A stretch of DNA of 64,000 nucleotides. Source: Verrucomicrobiota bacterium (GTDB lineage Bacteria; Verrucomicrobiota; Verrucomicrobiia; Opitutales; Opitutaceae). The position numbers were made by a program, and so were the translations under genes. Below the pieces are notes generated by a model, which was given only the letters and a program-made list of their open reading frames with translations, was not told where the DNA came from and did not search any database. Where the stretch lies: the NCBI GenBank assembly GCA_023391285.1, contig JAEWBF010000126.1:1-64000 (forward strand), read 5' to 3'. Positions within the stretch are counted from its first letter, which is position 1. The number at the start of each line of letters is the position of its first letter. This document shows, piece after piece, positions 52,095 through 61,126 of this stretch.

Positions 52095-54056
52095 TCAAGC
52101 GGGATGACGCTGCAATGCGGGCGCGTGAGCGAGGTAGAAGTCGAGCAGGTGCGCGGCGCTGCGGGACCAGGAGAATTCGCGGGCGGAGAAAGCGAGCGCG
52201 CCGGCGGCGAGACGGCGGGCGAGTGCGGGATCGCGGTGGAGTTCGAGAACGGCGTCCGCGATGGCGGCGGCGTCGGCGCGTGGAAGAACGTAGGCGTCTT
52301 CGCGGTGTTTCACGACGGCGCCGAGATTCGTATGCGGAAGAATGACGGGGCGGCCGATGGCGAAAAACTCGGGGAGCTTGGAAGGGAAGCGATAGTCGTT
52401 GAACGCGCCCGGGAGGCCGGGTTGCACGAAGCAATCGGCGAGGCGCATGAGGTCGGGGAGGAAACGGTGCGCGGAGACGAAGCCGAGGTGCAGCAGTTGA
52501 GTGCCGATCTCGCGCGTGGCGGATTCCATCAACGTGGGATCGTCGCGGCCGGTGCGAATCAGGAACGTGCGGCGACCGCGGCGATTGAGGAGGGCGACGG
52601 CGCGGTAGAGTTCTGTGACTTCGGCGGCGTTGGCGGCGTGGACATTGCCGTGGTAGAAAAGAACGGTGTCGTCAGGCGCAATGCCGAGCGAAGCGCGCAG
52701 GGCGGGATCGGGATCGCGTGGGCCGAAGAGTGTGGGATCGGCGGCGGGCCAGAAGGTGAGTCGCGGAACGTCGGGCGGAACGAGTTCGGCGAGTTTTTCG
52801 ACGATGGTGGTCACGCCCGCGGAACGGCGAAGGAAATCGGCGGAGCGACGCGGGTGCGAAAGATGTTCGGGAACGCGGGTGTCGAGTTCGGCGGGGGAAA
52901 GTTGAAGGAGTTCCGAGGTGGAGAGGCCGAGATGAGTTTCGAGGAGGGTGGGCTCGTGATCCTCGAGATGGATGAAGTGGGAAATCTGATACGCGGAGCA
53001 GATGCGTTCGGTGAAGCGGCGGACGTTCTCGCGCGGCGTCCAGGCGTGAACCAGCGCGGGGCCGTTATGATCGACGAAGTAGTCGGGCAGATTTTCCCAT
53101 TCGTCGAACTCGAGCGCCATGAAACGGGCGCGAGGAAGGGCGGTGACGGTTTCTTTGTGGGAGGGGCCGGCGACAACGCAATCGTAGCCGCGGGCGATGA
53201 GTTCGTTGGCGAGTGCGGCGACGTGAAGGGCGCTGTTGCAGGTGAAGTCGCCGTAGAGTGCGAAGAGGATGTTGCGCGGGCCGGGCGACGGGAGCGCGGC
53301 GCGGTGAGTAGTGTGGGTGGAGCGGGTCGCGGACGCGGGCGGAACGGTGAGTGGCGTGCGGACGCTGGCGAAGGGGGAATTGCGCGGGGCGTTGCCATCG
53401 CGGATGTCGCCGCGCAGGGCGGACTCGAGGAAGTAGTTGCGGCCGCAGGTGGATTCGGCGCGGAGGCGGAGTTTGCCAGCGCCGCGCGGGAGGTTTTCGG
53501 ACGTGATGAAACCGGCGGTCGAAGCGGCGGGATGTTGGGGGAAGAGTTGGGCGACGTCGGTGCGCCGGAGATCGCGGTCGCAGGTGACCTCGGTGTTGCC
53601 GAAGCGGAGGGCGAGATCGGCGAGCGTGAATTCGGGATGGAAAGCCCAGCCGGCAACGCGAGTTGGCTCGGTGATATGGGTGTCGGGCGGAGGATTTTCG
53701 AAGGCGCCGAGCAGCGGATGCGAGGCGACGGGAATCGCAAGGGTGCGAACGTGTATCCAGTTTGTGGTGTCAATCGAGGCTTCGATCGAACCGAGATGGA
53801 GGCCGAAAGGAAGGTAGCAGAGAAAGCGGAAGCCGCTGTGGAGCGCGTGCGGGTCGTTGGGGAACGCAGCGGCGACGTCGGCGCGGTCGAAGGAGGCTTC
53901 GGGATCGAAGGTCTTTTCGCCGACACGAAGGCGGACGCGCGTGGGTTGCGCGGCGTCGAGGATGAGCGCCCAACCCTCGAGGCGGAAATAGCCCTCGGCA
54001 GGTTGGAAAGGGTGCGGCGTTTCGAGGCCGTGCCGAATTTCGCCGGGCGTGGACAT
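52095..54056 (-). CDS. GT4-type glycosyltransferase with two N-terminal GWA modules
   Basis: In this 653-aa protein the first 210 residues contain two copies of a beta-rich module, at about 22-95 (LEGWA ... DRADVAAAFPNDPHALHSGF) and about 130-210 (VAGWAFHPEF ... RRTDVAQLFP). From about 255 a GT-B glycosyltransferase follows: NSALHVAALANELIARGYDC, ESTRLTFWPAADPTLFG-like hinge, DDTVLFYHGNVHAANAAEVT, FRFPSKLPEFFAIGRPVILP and EFSWSRSAAHLLDFYL. The C-terminal part matches the GT4 nucleotide-sugar domain, including the conserved Glu region KLPEFFAIGRPV. It would add a sugar to the surface polysaccharide from the cytoplasmic side. The same module recurs twice in the kinase-GT fusion at 57131-61126. 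Confidence 0.82.
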   Translation of the reverse strand: MSTPGEIRHGLETPHPFQPAEGYFRLEGWALILDAAQPTRVRLRVGEKTFDPEASFDRADVAAAFPNDPHALHSGFRFLCYLPFGLHLGSIEASIDTTNWIHVRTLAIPVASHPLLGAFENPPPDTHITEPTRVAGWAFHPEFTLADLALRFGNTEVTCDRDLRRTDVAQLFPQHPAASTAGFITSENLPRGAGKLRLRAESTCGRNYFLESALRGDIRDGNAPRNSPFASVRTPLTVPPASATRSTHTTHRAALPSPGPRNILFALYGDFTCNSALHVAALANELIARGYDCVVAGPSHKETVTALPRARFMALEFDEWENLPDYFVDHNGPALVHAWTPRENVRRFTERICSAYQISHFIHLEDHEPTLLETHLGLSTSELLQLSPAELDTRVPEHLSHPRRSADFLRRSAGVTTIVEKLAELVPPDVPRLTFWPAADPTLFGPRDPDPALRASLGIAPDDTVLFYHGNVHAANAAEVTELYRAVALLNRRGRRTFLIRTGRDDPTLMESATREIGTQLLHLGFVSAHRFLPDLMRLADCFVQPGLPGAFNDYRFPSKLPEFFAIGRPVILPHTNLGAVVKHREDAYVLPRADAAAIADAVLELHRDPALARRLAAGALAFSAREFSWSRSAAHLLDFYLAHAPALQRHPA

Positions 54057-54058
54057 CG

Positions 54059-54718
54059 TCAGACTTTCGGACCGAAGAGTGCGCGCCAGGGACGGCCGAG
54101 ACGCCAGAGCGCGGAGGCGAAGATTTTCTCGAGGCGACGGCGCTCGTGAGCGAGGGAAGCTTCACGGTCGGCGATCGTGCGTTCGGTGTCGGCGAGGCGG
54201 GCGCGCGTTTGGGCGAGGTCGTCCGAAGTTTGCGCGAGTGAGGCGGTGCGTTCGGCGAGTTCGCCGCGCGTGCGAGCGAGTTCGGCGGATTCGCGGGCGA
54301 GGGCTTCGCGGGTGAGATTCAGGTCACGCGCGTAGTCGCCGGCGACGCCGTGCATGCGCGAGATTTCCTGGTTCGCGACGTCGAGTTTCGCGACGAGATC
54401 CTGGATGATGGTCTCGCGGGCTTTGGATTCGTTTTCGGCCGAGGCGAGACGGGCGCGGAGGTCGGCGATCTGGGCGTTGAGGGCGCGATCGAGCTCGGTG
54501 ATGTAGTCGATCTTTTGTTCGAGGACGAGTTCGACGCGGGCGAGGATGGCGATGGCGTCGGCTTTGTCGGTTTCCTTTTCGAGGACGCGATCGTTGAGAT
54601 CGAGGACGATGAGCTGGGTTTTGATCAGCTCTTCGCGCAGAAGGCGGATAAGCGCGTCGTTGTCGGAAGGCGCGGGGGGCGAAGGAGAAGTTTCAGGATC
54701 GAGCGGCGCCGGGGTCAT
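54059..54718 (-). CDS. Long coiled-coil protein of the polysaccharide operon
   Basis: The start near 54718 (MTPAPLDPETSPSPPAP) gives about 219 aa; the open frame extends further but that part reads as intergenic repeat. After a Pro/Ser-rich N-terminus the whole protein is heptad-rich coiled coil (ELIKTQLIVLDLNDRVLEKE, DYITELDRALNAQIADLRAR, ARTRGELAERTASLAQTSDD). It ends in a short basic, Trp-containing tail (ALWRLGRPWRALFGPKV). No enzymatic motif is present. In WbdD-type O-antigen systems a coiled coil sets polymer length; a comparable ruler role is possible here (inference). It lies 2 nt upstream of the GT4 gene, so the two are coupled. The basic tail could bind membrane. Confidence 0.75.
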   Translation of the reverse strand: MTPAPLDPETSPSPPAPSDNDALIRLLREELIKTQLIVLDLNDRVLEKETDKADAIAILARVELVLEQKIDYITELDRALNAQIADLRARLASAENESKARETIIQDLVAKLDVANQEISRMHGVAGDYARDLNLTREALARESAELARTRGELAERTASLAQTSDDLAQTRARLADTERTIADREASLAHERRRLEKIFASALWRLGRPWRALFGPKV

Positions 54719-54794
54719 GCAGAGATGAAAGATAAATTCGCCACGAAATTCGCTAAGGACGTCGGTGCGGTGACGATGGTGGCGCGCGCACAAC

Positions 54795-54824
54795 TGGATT
54801 CTTCGCTTCGCTCAGAATGACAAA
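54795..54824. repeat. 30-bp exact dispersed repeat, copy 2
   Basis: Identical to 47379-47408. It sits in the 176-nt gap of the polysaccharide operon together with the 18-bp repeat at 54866-54883 and degenerate CACGAA-type units at about 54730-54762. Confidence 0.8.
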
Positions 54825-54865
54825 CTGAAATTGCAGGGGGGATTATAGAGCGGGAGCGGAGCATT

Positions 54866-54883
54866 GCCTGCAAGCAGGCTCCT
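54866..54883. repeat. 18-bp dispersed palindromic repeat, copy 2
   Basis: GCCTGCAAGCAGGCTCCT is identical to 20956-20973. It lies 12 nt after the stop of the flavoprotein gene and could act as a weak hairpin. Confidence 0.7.
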
Positions 54884-54894
54884 ACAAGGAGGCG

Positions 54895-56289
54895 CTAGCG
54901 GCGGCCCCAGTTGGCGTTGGCGGTCTCGGGGAAGTGCACGGTGGTTTCCGGGATGCCGTGAACGAGGTAGTTCGCGAGTTCGACGCCCTGCATGAGGCTG
55001 TGGTCCTGGTTGCTGACCTCGTATTTCCATGCGCCGAAACGGCCGCGGCTGAAGATGCGGAGTTTTTCGAGCGCGGGCAGGACCGTGCGGAGGATGTCGT
55101 CGCGTTCGAGCGAAGGTGTCGGATAGCCGTGGTGCGCGCGATAGGTCCAGGTGGAGACGATTTCGCTGCGGTCGCGGATGAGTTGAGTGTTGAGGCAGCC
55201 CTGGATGGTGTCTTCGAGGAGACGCGAATGATCGACCGGTTTGGCGGGCGATTCGCTGGTTTCGGTCATCAGGGACCAGTGCGTGCGGATGTCGGGGACG
55301 TTGTTGGGGCTGTAGTTGGAGAACAGCGTCGTGCGATAAAATGGGCAGTCGGACTCGGGGAAATACATCCAGCATTTCGTGCGGAGCGCGTCCGATGGCT
55401 GGCCGCGGAGGCCGAGGCCGATGATGTTGGAGGAGGAATATTTCAGGCGCGCGGCGGCGTCGGCGAGCGGCGTATGAGCGGAGCCCAACATGCGCGTGGC
55501 GACGTCGAGCGGGAGCGTGTTGATGAGCGTATCGTAGCGGAACTCGGAACCGTCGGCGCAGCGGACGACGCGTTGCTGTGCGTCGATTTCGGATACGGTC
55601 GTGTCGAAGCGGAAACGATCGCGCCCAATGAGGTCGGCGACGCTGCGCCAGATGGCGCCGGTGCCGCCGTGCTTGGGAAACTGGAACGTGTTGTTCGGTC
55701 CCCAGGAAAGGTCGTCGAGATCGAAGAGGATGTTCTTGGTGACGCGGCGGAGGTCGGTCACGGCGACGCGTTCGCCGACCCAGTGGTGGGCCATCTGCTC
55801 CGGCGGGTAGGCCCAGACCTTGAAGTTGTAGGGGAGCATGAACACTTCGGCGAGGCCGGGACCGAAGCGGGAGAGAATCCATTCGCGGAAATTCGCGGGG
55901 CGGGTGGCGGCCGAGGTATTGGCGGTGATGATACCCTCGAGGCAGCGCCACATCGTTTCCTTGGAGAGGTAGCGGATGTTGTTTTGGACGGGATAGGGGA
56001 CGAAGCGGTTTTCCATCCAGGCCCAGGATTCGCGCTGGTGGGTGAGCCAGCCGTCGGCGCCGAGCGCGCGCTGCATGAGCTCGTCGAAGTAGCGGTAGTG
56101 GGAGAATTGGACGTGTCCCCCGATGTCCCAGGTGAACCCTTTTTCGTCGGTGAAACTCGCGGCGAGGCCGCCGGGGTGATCGGATTGTTCGAGAATCAGG
56201 AAATCGGATACGCCGAGTTCCTTGAGGCGGTAGGCGGCGCCGAGGCCGGTGGGGCCGGCGCCGAGGATGACGAAACGGTGCGACGACAT
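54895..56289 (-). CDS. FAD-dependent UDP-galactopyranose mutase-like / amine-oxidase-fold protein
   Basis: The 464-aa product begins with a dinucleotide-binding motif (FVILGAGPTGLGAAYRLKEL), followed by DFLILEQSDHPGGLAASFTD and the substrate-side motif WDIGGHVQFSHYRYFDELM. The later WAYPPEQMAHHWVGERVAVT and YPTPSLERDDIL regions resemble UDP-galactopyranose mutase and related protoporphyrinogen-oxidase-like flavoproteins. In polysaccharide loci such enzymes interconvert pyranose and furanose sugar nucleotides. The family also contains desaturases and oxidases, so the exact reaction is uncertain. It sits between the GT2 (4-nt gap upstream) and the coiled-coil gene, in the same operon. Confidence 0.8.
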   Translation of the reverse strand: MSSHRFVILGAGPTGLGAAYRLKELGVSDFLILEQSDHPGGLAASFTDEKGFTWDIGGHVQFSHYRYFDELMQRALGADGWLTHQRESWAWMENRFVPYPVQNNIRYLSKETMWRCLEGIITANTSAATRPANFREWILSRFGPGLAEVFMLPYNFKVWAYPPEQMAHHWVGERVAVTDLRRVTKNILFDLDDLSWGPNNTFQFPKHGGTGAIWRSVADLIGRDRFRFDTTVSEIDAQQRVVRCADGSEFRYDTLINTLPLDVATRMLGSAHTPLADAAARLKYSSSNIIGLGLRGQPSDALRTKCWMYFPESDCPFYRTTLFSNYSPNNVPDIRTHWSLMTETSESPAKPVDHSRLLEDTIQGCLNTQLIRDRSEIVSTWTYRAHHGYPTPSLERDDILRTVLPALEKLRIFSRGRFGAWKYEVSNQDHSLMQGVELANYLVHGIPETTVHFPETANANWGRR

Positions 56290-56293
56290 CGGA

Positions 56294-57067
56294 TCAGACG
56301 GCGGGAGTGAGGACGGCGGATTTCACGCGGGGAGCGTGGTCGTTGAGGATTTGTTGGAAACGCCAGAGTTCGCCGACGCAGCGGAAGCAGACGCGGATCA
56401 GTTTCCAGCGGACGATGGAAACGGTGCCGGTTTTGCGGTCCTCGTGAGAGACGGGAAGGTGCATCAGGTCGGCGTCGATGCGCGCGCCGAGGACGGCGAG
56501 GAAGATGTTGGGCGCGAAGGTGTCGGGCGGGATGACCGCGAGCGCCTCGGCGAGGAAGTCGGCGCGGAGCAGGCGAAAGGGAACGTTGGAGTCCTTTAGG
56601 TAGCGGCCGTAGAGCGCGAGCAGGACTACGCGGAGAATGCGCGTGATGACGAGGCGATGAAGGGCGTCGTGGCGGACTGAGCGATAGCCGAGAATGCAGG
56701 GCGATTCGTGGCGGCGCGACCAGAGGCGATTGAAGTCGGCGGGTTTGAACTGGTCGTCGGAATCGACGTGGAAGACGAACTCGGGCGAGAGTGCGACGGC
56801 TTCGCGGTAGGCGCGGAGGAGTGCGCCGCCGTGGCCGGAGTTTTTCTGGTGGATGACGATGAGGCGCGATTCGGAGGCGGCGAGTTGATCGAGGAGTTTT
56901 CCGGTGTTGTCGCGGGAGCCGTCATTGACGACGACGAGGCGGAAGTCGGCGCCGAAGAGCCGGGCGAATTCGTCGCGCCAGGCGGAGACGACGGGAACGA
57001 TGCAGCCCTCCTCGTTGTAGGCGGGCATGACGAGGATGCAGGGGAGAGCGGACGGAGACGGGGACAT
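56294..57067 (-). CDS. GT2-family glycosyltransferase (DPM1-like)
   Basis: The ATG at 57067 gives 257 aa. The GT-A motifs are LVMPAYNEEGCIVPVVSAW at the start, VVNDGSRDNTGKLLDQLA, and the DxD in FHVDSDDQFKPADF. No strong TM segments are present at the end, only a moderately hydrophobic stretch (ITRILRVVLLALYGRYL). Such enzymes move a sugar from a nucleotide or dolichol-like carrier; in this operon it probably makes a lipid-linked sugar donor or extends the chain. It is separated from the kinase-GT fusion by 63 nt and from the flavoprotein gene by 4 nt. Confidence 0.88.
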   Translation of the reverse strand: MSPSPSALPCILVMPAYNEEGCIVPVVSAWRDEFARLFGADFRLVVVNDGSRDNTGKLLDQLAASESRLIVIHQKNSGHGGALLRAYREAVALSPEFVFHVDSDDQFKPADFNRLWSRRHESPCILGYRSVRHDALHRLVITRILRVVLLALYGRYLKDSNVPFRLLRADFLAEALAVIPPDTFAPNIFLAVLGARIDADLMHLPVSHEDRKTGTVSIVRWKLIRVCFRCVGELWRFQQILNDHAPRVKSAVLTPAV

Positions 57068-57130
57068 TCGCGAAGAAACGGCGACGGTGAGGTGACTCGG
57101 GAGGGTTGCCAAGACGTTTGCGGATATCTC

Positions 57131-60100
57131 TCAACGCGCGCGGATGCCGAACGTGCGCCAGAGGAGTTCGATCCGGGCGCTGTGACGGAGGTAGCGGAAG
57201 AGACGAGAATGGCTTTCTATTTCGGCAGGAGGGACGGGGCGGCGGAACGTGCGCTGGCGAAGGGCGTCGATTTCGCGTTGGCCGATGGAGGAGATTTGGG
57301 CGGAGGTTTTTTGGGCGGAGTGGACGCGGAAGCTGGCGAGGAAGTAGGGGACGCGGACGATGTTGGCTCCGGCGGCTTGGAAGCGGAGGAGAAGGTCCCA
57401 ATCGAGGGCGAATTGAAACGAAGGATCGATGCCGCCGACGCGATCCCAAAGGCGACGGCGCCAGAAGAGGGTTTCCTGGGGAACGAAGTCGTTGAGGCGG
57501 AGAATTTCGGGATCGTGAGGGGGGAGGAACCAACGGCCGATTTCGCGGGAGTGTTCGTCGACGACGACACGGTGGCCGTAGAGCACGTCGACTTCGGGGT
57601 GGGTGGCGAAGTAGTGAACGACGTAGGCGAGTGCGCCGGGGAGGTAGAAGTCGTCGGAGTTGATCCACGCCATGAGATCGTCGGGCGCACCGGAGGTTTT
57701 GGCGAAAGCGCGTTGGATGGCGTCGGCTTGGCCGGAGTCGGGCTCGGAGGCGAAGGCGTCGAGGCGATTAGCGTGGCGGCGGATGAGATCGACGCTGCCG
57801 TCGGTGGATGCGCCGTCCTGGACGATGTAGTCGCAGGCGATCGACTGGTCGAGGACGCTGCGGAGGGTTTCTTCGATGAAGGGAGCGTGTTGGAAGGACG
57901 GGGTGACGATGGCGAGACGCGGGAGCGGGTGTGGCGAAGGCGAGGAGAAGGTGGGAAAAGTTTCGGACTGGAGCGGGCGCGGGGCGTGGGAAGGGCCGGC
58001 GAGGAATTGGGTGGCGAGCAGCGCAGAAGCGGAGCCGCGGAAGGCGCGATGGAGGAGCGCGGCGGTGGGAACGCGGATGGAACTGCTGAAGAGGGTGTGT
58101 TGCTCGCCGGTTGAAGCGATTGCGGTGATCGAGAGGGGATGTTGGCCGGGAGGAAGACGAAGGCGCGGGGAGAAACCGGAGTGGGTCGGAGAGAAAAAGG
58201 GGAATTGGATGGCGACGTCGGGACGGGGCGCGCGGCAGGGGGTGGTCCAGTGGAGATCGCCGGCTTTGATTTCGATGCGGACGTCGGAGCCTGCGATGTG
58301 AAACGCCCAGCCACGAAGATCGAGACTGCCGTCGGGCAGAGGTGTGGAGGGCGTGGTTTCGAGATTTGCGAGGATTACAGGTGCGGTGGACGCGAGATGG
58401 GCGGGGCGCGGTGCGAGGCGGTAGTCGGCGGGAGAGCGAAGGAAGTGCGGGTTGTAGAAAGGATCGGGGGCGAGAGGGCGAGTGGAGGGAGGCTGCGCGG
58501 AAGGAGGTGGAAGTTCGCGCCAGTTGAAAGGGAGGGTGAGGTGAACGTTCGCGCAGACGCGGTGGAAGAGAGAGGCGCGGCGGAGTGTTTCGAGGAAGTC
58601 GAACCAAGTGGGGATTTCATTGGCGGCGTGGGCCAGGACGATGCTGCGGCGAATGACGACGCACCAGGGGCTCACGGCGGCGACCTCGCGATTGCAGCGC
58701 AGGGTGCCGTTGTAGCCGTCGCCGCCGGCGTCGAAGCCGTTCATGAGGGGAACGACGTCACCGGTTTCCGAATACGTGCAGCCGGATTCGAGAATGTGAT
58801 TCGTCGAAGAGACCAACACGGGAGCGACGCAGCCGGAGTCGTCGAGCGCGGCGAGGCAGGCGAGTTCGTGGCGATCGTCTGGGCCAGGAGAAGGTGTGCG
58901 AGCGTCGAGCAGGAGGAGAAACTCGGCGGAGGTGGTGTTGGCGGCGGAGCGGAGCGCGGACAGTGGATCGGCGGGGGTGTTGAACCGGACTTCGTGAAGG
59001 GACGGAGCGAATTCAGGTGGTGCGAGGAGTCGGAGGCGATGCCCGCCGAGCGGTTCGGCGCGGCGAGGGTCGCGGATGCGTTGGAGGTGGGCTTGGACGG
59101 CGCGCGCTTGGAGGTCGTCCATGTTGCCTTTCACGTTGCCGAGGAGGGCACTGGATTGAGGAGACTGCCGCCAGTGGTAGAGGACGCGCGGGATGTGCTC
59201 GACGCGTGAAGTGCGTTCACTGAGGCGGAGGATGAATTCGTAGTCCTGGATGCCGTCGAAAGCGGAGTCGAAGCCGCCGAGCTCTCGCGCGAGGGAGGTG
59301 CGCACACAGAGAACGTGGCCGACATACATCACGCCGCGAAGAAACTCGGGGGAGAAACCGGGCTTGAGGAGCGGGAGCGTGCGAGTGTGGTCGGGGGCGA
59401 GTTTGTCTTCGTCGGAATAAACGGCGTCGAGATGGGGTTCAGCGATGAGTTTGGCGGCGAGTTCGGAGAGGGCTTGCGGGCGAAGCACGTCGTCGTGATC
59501 GAGCATGACGACGTAGTCGCCGGTGGCGGTGGCGAGAGCGGCGTTGGTGGCGCGAGAGATGCCGGCGTTCTGGGGTTGGGTGAGAACGTGGATGCGCGAA
59601 TCGAGCGCGCGGTAGTGCTGGAGGAGCGGTGCGATTTCGGGCGAGGTGGAGGCGTCGTTGACGATCTGGAGTTCCCACCCCGTGTGATGTTGGGATCGAA
59701 CGGACTCGATGCAGGCGCGGAGAAAGTCGGGAGGCGGGTTGTAGACGGGGAGGAGAATCGAAAAACGTGGAGTCGTTGCGGAGGTCGACGGAGGGGGCGG
59801 TGGCGGATCGGCATCAACGACGGCGGCCCAGTTGGAGTAGAAGCAGAGCACGGGACCGCGGCCGGGAAGATCGCCCGCGATGGCGGACCAGAAGGGATGC
59901 GCAGCGTTGGAGGAAGTGTGCGCGATCAGTTCGATGCGATCGGTGGGCGAGATCGGAGGGAGGAAAAGTTCGAAGCCACTGTGGAGCGCGCGCGGGTCGC
60001 CGTTGAAATGGGCTTGGACGTCGGGACGAGAGGTAAGCGTCGTGGAGGCGATGACGCGTGCGCCGATGCGCGCTTGGATTTCGACGAGAGAGAGCGCGTC

Positions 60101-61126
60101 GGCGGTGGGCGCGCACCAGCCCGAGAGATGAAGGGCGTGGGTGGGCGAATCGATGAGCCAGCGCGCGTGTTCCAGATGGAAATCGACGCTGCTGCGATCG
60201 GCGGACTGCGGCGGAGCGGCGGTGACGGGCCAGGGGTTGCCGAGTGAGGTTTGGGTCAGGGCCTCGGTCAAGCGGTGAATGTGGGCAAGACGGGAAGGCA
60301 GCCAGCGTTGGAGGTAGGTGGCGGTGTTGGCGGCGAGTTCGCGTTGGACCTGTTGGAGCCAGAAGAGCAGTTGGGCGGAAACGGAGGGAAACGGAAAAGC
60401 TTCGGCGAGGAGAGGTGTGACGCGGTCGATGCCGGGAGTGAGGAGGTAAAAGCGGGCGAGATCGGCGTCGGCGAAGTGAGTGTCGGCGGCGTATTCGCTA
60501 TCGATGAGGAAGGCGGCGCCGGAGGAAGAAAAGAGGATGTTGCGGCCGGCGAGGTCGCCGTGGATCCAGCGGCGTGAAGGTGGCGTGGCTTGGAGGGCGT
60601 CGTGCAGCGCGGGGAGAGTGGACTCGCGAAGAAACGTGCGGCCGGGTGGATCCCAACAAGGGAGCGCGAGGAGTTGCTCGGTCCAGCGCGTCCATTCATC
60701 GAGACGCGCGGCGTCGGTTGAAGGAACGGGGAGCGCGGTGAGTGCGGAGGAAAGTTCGGCGAGGGCGCGCGCGTGAGTGGAGGAGAACTCGCCGCCGGAA
60801 AGAAGAGCGTCGAGCGATTGGCCTTCGAAGAAGGTTTCGGCGACGACATCGAGTGAATCGATGCGTCGGTGAAATTTCACTTCTGGAGTGAAGCGCGGGA
60901 GTTGGGCGTGGAAGGCAGACGCGCGGTCGCGAAAGTCGACGAGATCGGCGGCGACGGTGAGTTTGAGCGAAGCGCCATCAAGAGCGTGTGCGTGCCAGGA
61001 TGTGCGCGCGGAGGATGCGGCACGATCGAGATTGCCGCCGCCGAGTGGTTCGGGGGTGGCGGCGATGAGCCCGTCGGCGATCAACTCGCGCCAGAGGGCA
61101 GCGAAGGGGTGATCGGGGGAGTTCAT
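57131..61126 (-). CDS. Kinase-glycosyltransferase-glycosyltransferase fusion with two GWA modules
   Basis: From ATG 61126, which overlaps the methyltransferase stop by 1 nt (TGATG), the protein is 1331 aa. The domains in order are: an APH/choline-kinase-like domain (about 50-290; catalytic loop HGDLAGRNIL with Asp191 and Asn196, metal-binding LIDSEYA with Asp209); a GWA module (about 330-415); a GT2 domain (about 453-700; ILLPVYNPPPDFLRACI, DDASTSPEI-like switch, MLDHDDVL); a linker; a second GWA module (about 928-1010; DLRGWAFHIAG); and a second GT2 (from about 1068; AIVTPSFQHAPFIEETLRSV, AWINSDDFYLPG). The frame is continuous. A sugar or lipid kinase with two transferases on one chain is unusual. 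The pairing with a methyltransferase suggests capping or tailoring of the polymer (inference). Confidence 0.85.
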   Translation of the reverse strand: MNSPDHPFAALWRELIADGLIAATPEPLGGGNLDRAASSARTSWHAHALDGASLKLTVAADLVDFRDRASAFHAQLPRFTPEVKFHRRIDSLDVVAETFFEGQSLDALLSGGEFSSTHARALAELSSALTALPVPSTDAARLDEWTRWTEQLLALPCWDPPGRTFLRESTLPALHDALQATPPSRRWIHGDLAGRNILFSSSGAAFLIDSEYAADTHFADADLARFYLLTPGIDRVTPLLAEAFPFPSVSAQLLFWLQQVQRELAANTATYLQRWLPSRLAHIHRLTEALTQTSLGNPWPVTAAPPQSADRSSVDFHLEHARWLIDSPTHALHLSGWCAPTADALSLVEIQARIGARVIASTTLTSRPDVQAHFNGDPRALHSGFELFLPPISPTDRIELIAHTSSNAAHPFWSAIAGDLPGRGPVLCFYSNWAAVVDADPPPPPPSTSATTPRFSILLPVYNPPPDFLRACIESVRSQHHTGWELQIVNDASTSPEIAPLLQHYRALDSRIHVLTQPQNAGISRATNAALATATGDYVVMLDHDDVLRPQALSELAAKLIAEPHLDAVYSDEDKLAPDHTRTLPLLKPGFSPEFLRGVMYVGHVLCVRTSLARELGGFDSAFDGIQDYEFILRLSERTSRVEHIPRVLYHWRQSPQSSALLGNVKGNMDDLQARAVQAHLQRIRDPRRAEPLGGHRLRLLAPPEFAPSLHEVRFNTPADPLSALRSAANTTSAEFLLLLDARTPSPGPDDRHELACLAALDDSGCVAPVLVSSTNHILESGCTYSETGDVVPLMNGFDAGGDGYNGTLRCNREVAAVSPWCVVIRRSIVLAHAANEIPTWFDFLETLRRASLFHRVCANVHLTLPFNWRELPPPSAQPPSTRPLAPDPFYNPHFLRSPADYRLAPRPAHLASTAPVILANLETTPSTPLPDGSLDLRGWAFHIAGSDVRIEIKAGDLHWTTPCRAPRPDVAIQFPFFSPTHSGFSPRLRLPPGQHPLSITAIASTGEQHTLFSSSIRVPTAALLHRAFRGSASALLATQFLAGPSHAPRPLQSETFPTFSSPSPHPLPRLAIVTPSFQHAPFIEETLRSVLDQSIACDYIVQDGASTDGSVDLIRRHANRLDAFASEPDSGQADAIQRAFAKTSGAPDDLMAWINSDDFYLPGALAYVVHYFATHPEVDVLYGHRVVVDEHSREIGRWFLPPHDPEILRLNDFVPQETLFWRRRLWDRVGGIDPSFQFALDWDLLLRFQAAGANIVRVPYFLASFRVHSAQKTSAQISSIGQREIDALRQRTFRRPVPPAEIESHSRLFRYLRHSARIELLWRTFGIRAR

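Noticed and set aside
49972..52434. Reading the membrane protein as 820 aa from 52434
   Set aside because: The first 110 or so residues are an Arg-rich shadow of the GT4 C-terminus. A start at 52062 or 52098 fits the TM pattern.
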